The notes under the pieces are model-generated. The model searched no databases. It was not told where the DNA came from and saw only the letters and a list, made by a program, of their open reading frames with translations. The translations under genes and the position numbers were made by a program. From the NCBI GenBank assembly GCA_027603945.1, contig JADIIU010000102.1:1-46162 (forward strand): 46,162 nucleotides of DNA, in the 5' to 3' direction. The DNA comes from Terramyces sp. JEL0728 (lineage: Eukaryota; Chytridiomycota; Chytridiomycetes; Rhizophydiales; Terramycetaceae). This document shows positions 45,671-46,162 of this stretch, in pieces. Within the stretch, counting starts at the first letter, position 1. Each line of letters opens with the position of its first letter.

Positions 45671-46162
45671 TTAAAAGAGTTTATTATTATCGACTTTTAC
45701 ATCTTGGTCCCAAGGATCATATTTTTCAGGATGAGTATTAATCCAATCAGTTTTTCTATAGTCCAGACATTCGAAATGGTAATCAATTGTGGTATCGGAA
45801 TCTTGTCTTGAATAGTCTTTCGGCTCAGCTCCAGCTTTTAGATTACCAGCTATTTTTCTTTGTCTTTCTCTAAAGTCAAAGCTCTTGTTATGATGCGTCA
45901 AAAAAAAAGCACCTGGCCATTGCTTTTCATCTCCGCTAAATCTTAATAAACAGCCTTCGTATTTTGCTCTCTCGTCCACCGCATACTCGTAATACTTTGA
46001 TAGTTCCATTTTATATTGTGCATCATCTGCAAGTCTGATTGTAAAATTATAATAGTCAAACAGTGTGTGCCATTTTTTGCAAAGCCCAATTCCATTCCGC
46101 ACATCATCAATTCCGTGTTTTTTGATAAAACAATGCTTTGAATATTCCTCTTCCCAAATACT
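45671..46162 (-). CDS. HNH-nuclease-domain protein, 5' end outside window
   Basis: C-terminal 163 residues of a protein carrying an HNH_2-like segment: HCFIKKHGIDDVRNGIGLC followed by KKWHTLFDYYNFTIRL, with the NGI...LC...H..FD spacing typical of HNH nuclease families found as hypothetical proteins in fungi. After it comes a polar tail ending in KYDPWDQDVKVDNNKLF. The frame is open to the window edge, so the N-terminus and the upstream half of the HNH motif are missing. No intron is visible. It is tail-to-tail with the helicase gene (173-bp gap). Function unknown; the nuclease reading is from motif pattern only. Confidence 0.6.
   Translation of the reverse strand, partial: SIWEEEYSKHCFIKKHGIDDVRNGIGLCKKWHTLFDYYNFTIRLADDAQYKMELSKYYEYAVDERAKYEGCLLRFSGDEKQWPGAFFLTHHNKSFDFRERQRKIAGNLKAGAEPKDYSRQDSDTTIDYHFECLDYRKTDWINTHPEKYDPWDQDVKVDNNKLF

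Noticed and set aside
45608..45811. Plus-strand 67-codon frame at the right end
   Set aside because: It has no ATG at its start, overlaps the end of the HNH-domain gene in antisense, and has no recognisable features.

Overview
The window looks like nuclear DNA from a compact, AT-rich, early-diverging and probably zoosporic (flagellated) fungus. The fungal evidence is the SAGA/NuA4 subunit Tra1 in its fungal form, a yeast-type zinc-binding Trm112, an HMG-CoA synthase and an Hrq1-type helicase. The zoosporic evidence is a gene for an AXDND1-like axonemal-dynein-light-chain-domain protein, which non-flagellated fungi would not be expected to keep. The genetic code is standard, with TAA, TAG and TGA all used as stops. 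I could not name the species.

The dominant signal is the intron class. Reconstructing 16 intron-bearing genes by homology and reading frame gave 48 spliceosomal GT-AG introns, all 18-22 nt long (one of 18, sixteen of 19, eighteen of 20, ten of 21, three of 22). About 38 carry a TAAC or TAAT branch-point-like motif a few bases before the terminal AG. All 16 gene models close exactly in frame. Every intron whose length is a multiple of three contains an in-frame stop if retained.

Layout: 1-746, divergent histone H3 (partial) and H4; 1088-12204, TRA1 (12 introns); 12320-14705, divergent PGK and TPI sharing a 213-bp promoter; 14815-15897, a VIT-family iron transporter followed by a decayed multicopper-oxidase C-terminus; 15944-18388, the AXDND1-like gene; 18493-19332, an unrecognised gene; 19485-20271, an SGNH hydrolase with a C-terminal membrane anchor; 20397-21305, a DUF4097-like beta-repeat protein; 21384-27473, the TOR kinase; 27588-28615, a small-molecule O-methyltransferase; 28698-32574, an ABCC exporter; 32812-35263, a DOMON-cytochrome b561-cytochrome b5-FAD/NAD reductase fusion; 35913-37297, prolidase; 37507-38568, a nucleotide-sugar transporter; 38690-39543, a membrane/coiled-coil protein; 39559-40181, an unresolved stretch; 40199-40531, an ABM-domain protein; 40560-40921, TRM112; 41362-42734, HMG-CoA synthase; 42837-45497, an Hrq1-like helicase; 45671-46162, a partial HNH-nuclease-domain protein.

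Most genes are housekeeping and unrelated to one another. Functional pairings are H3/H4, PGK/TPI, and the iron transporter beside a dead ferroxidase-like relic. Many intergenic gaps are 30-240 bp. The longer ones (747-1087, 35264-35912, 39559-40198, 40922-41361) are annotated separately.
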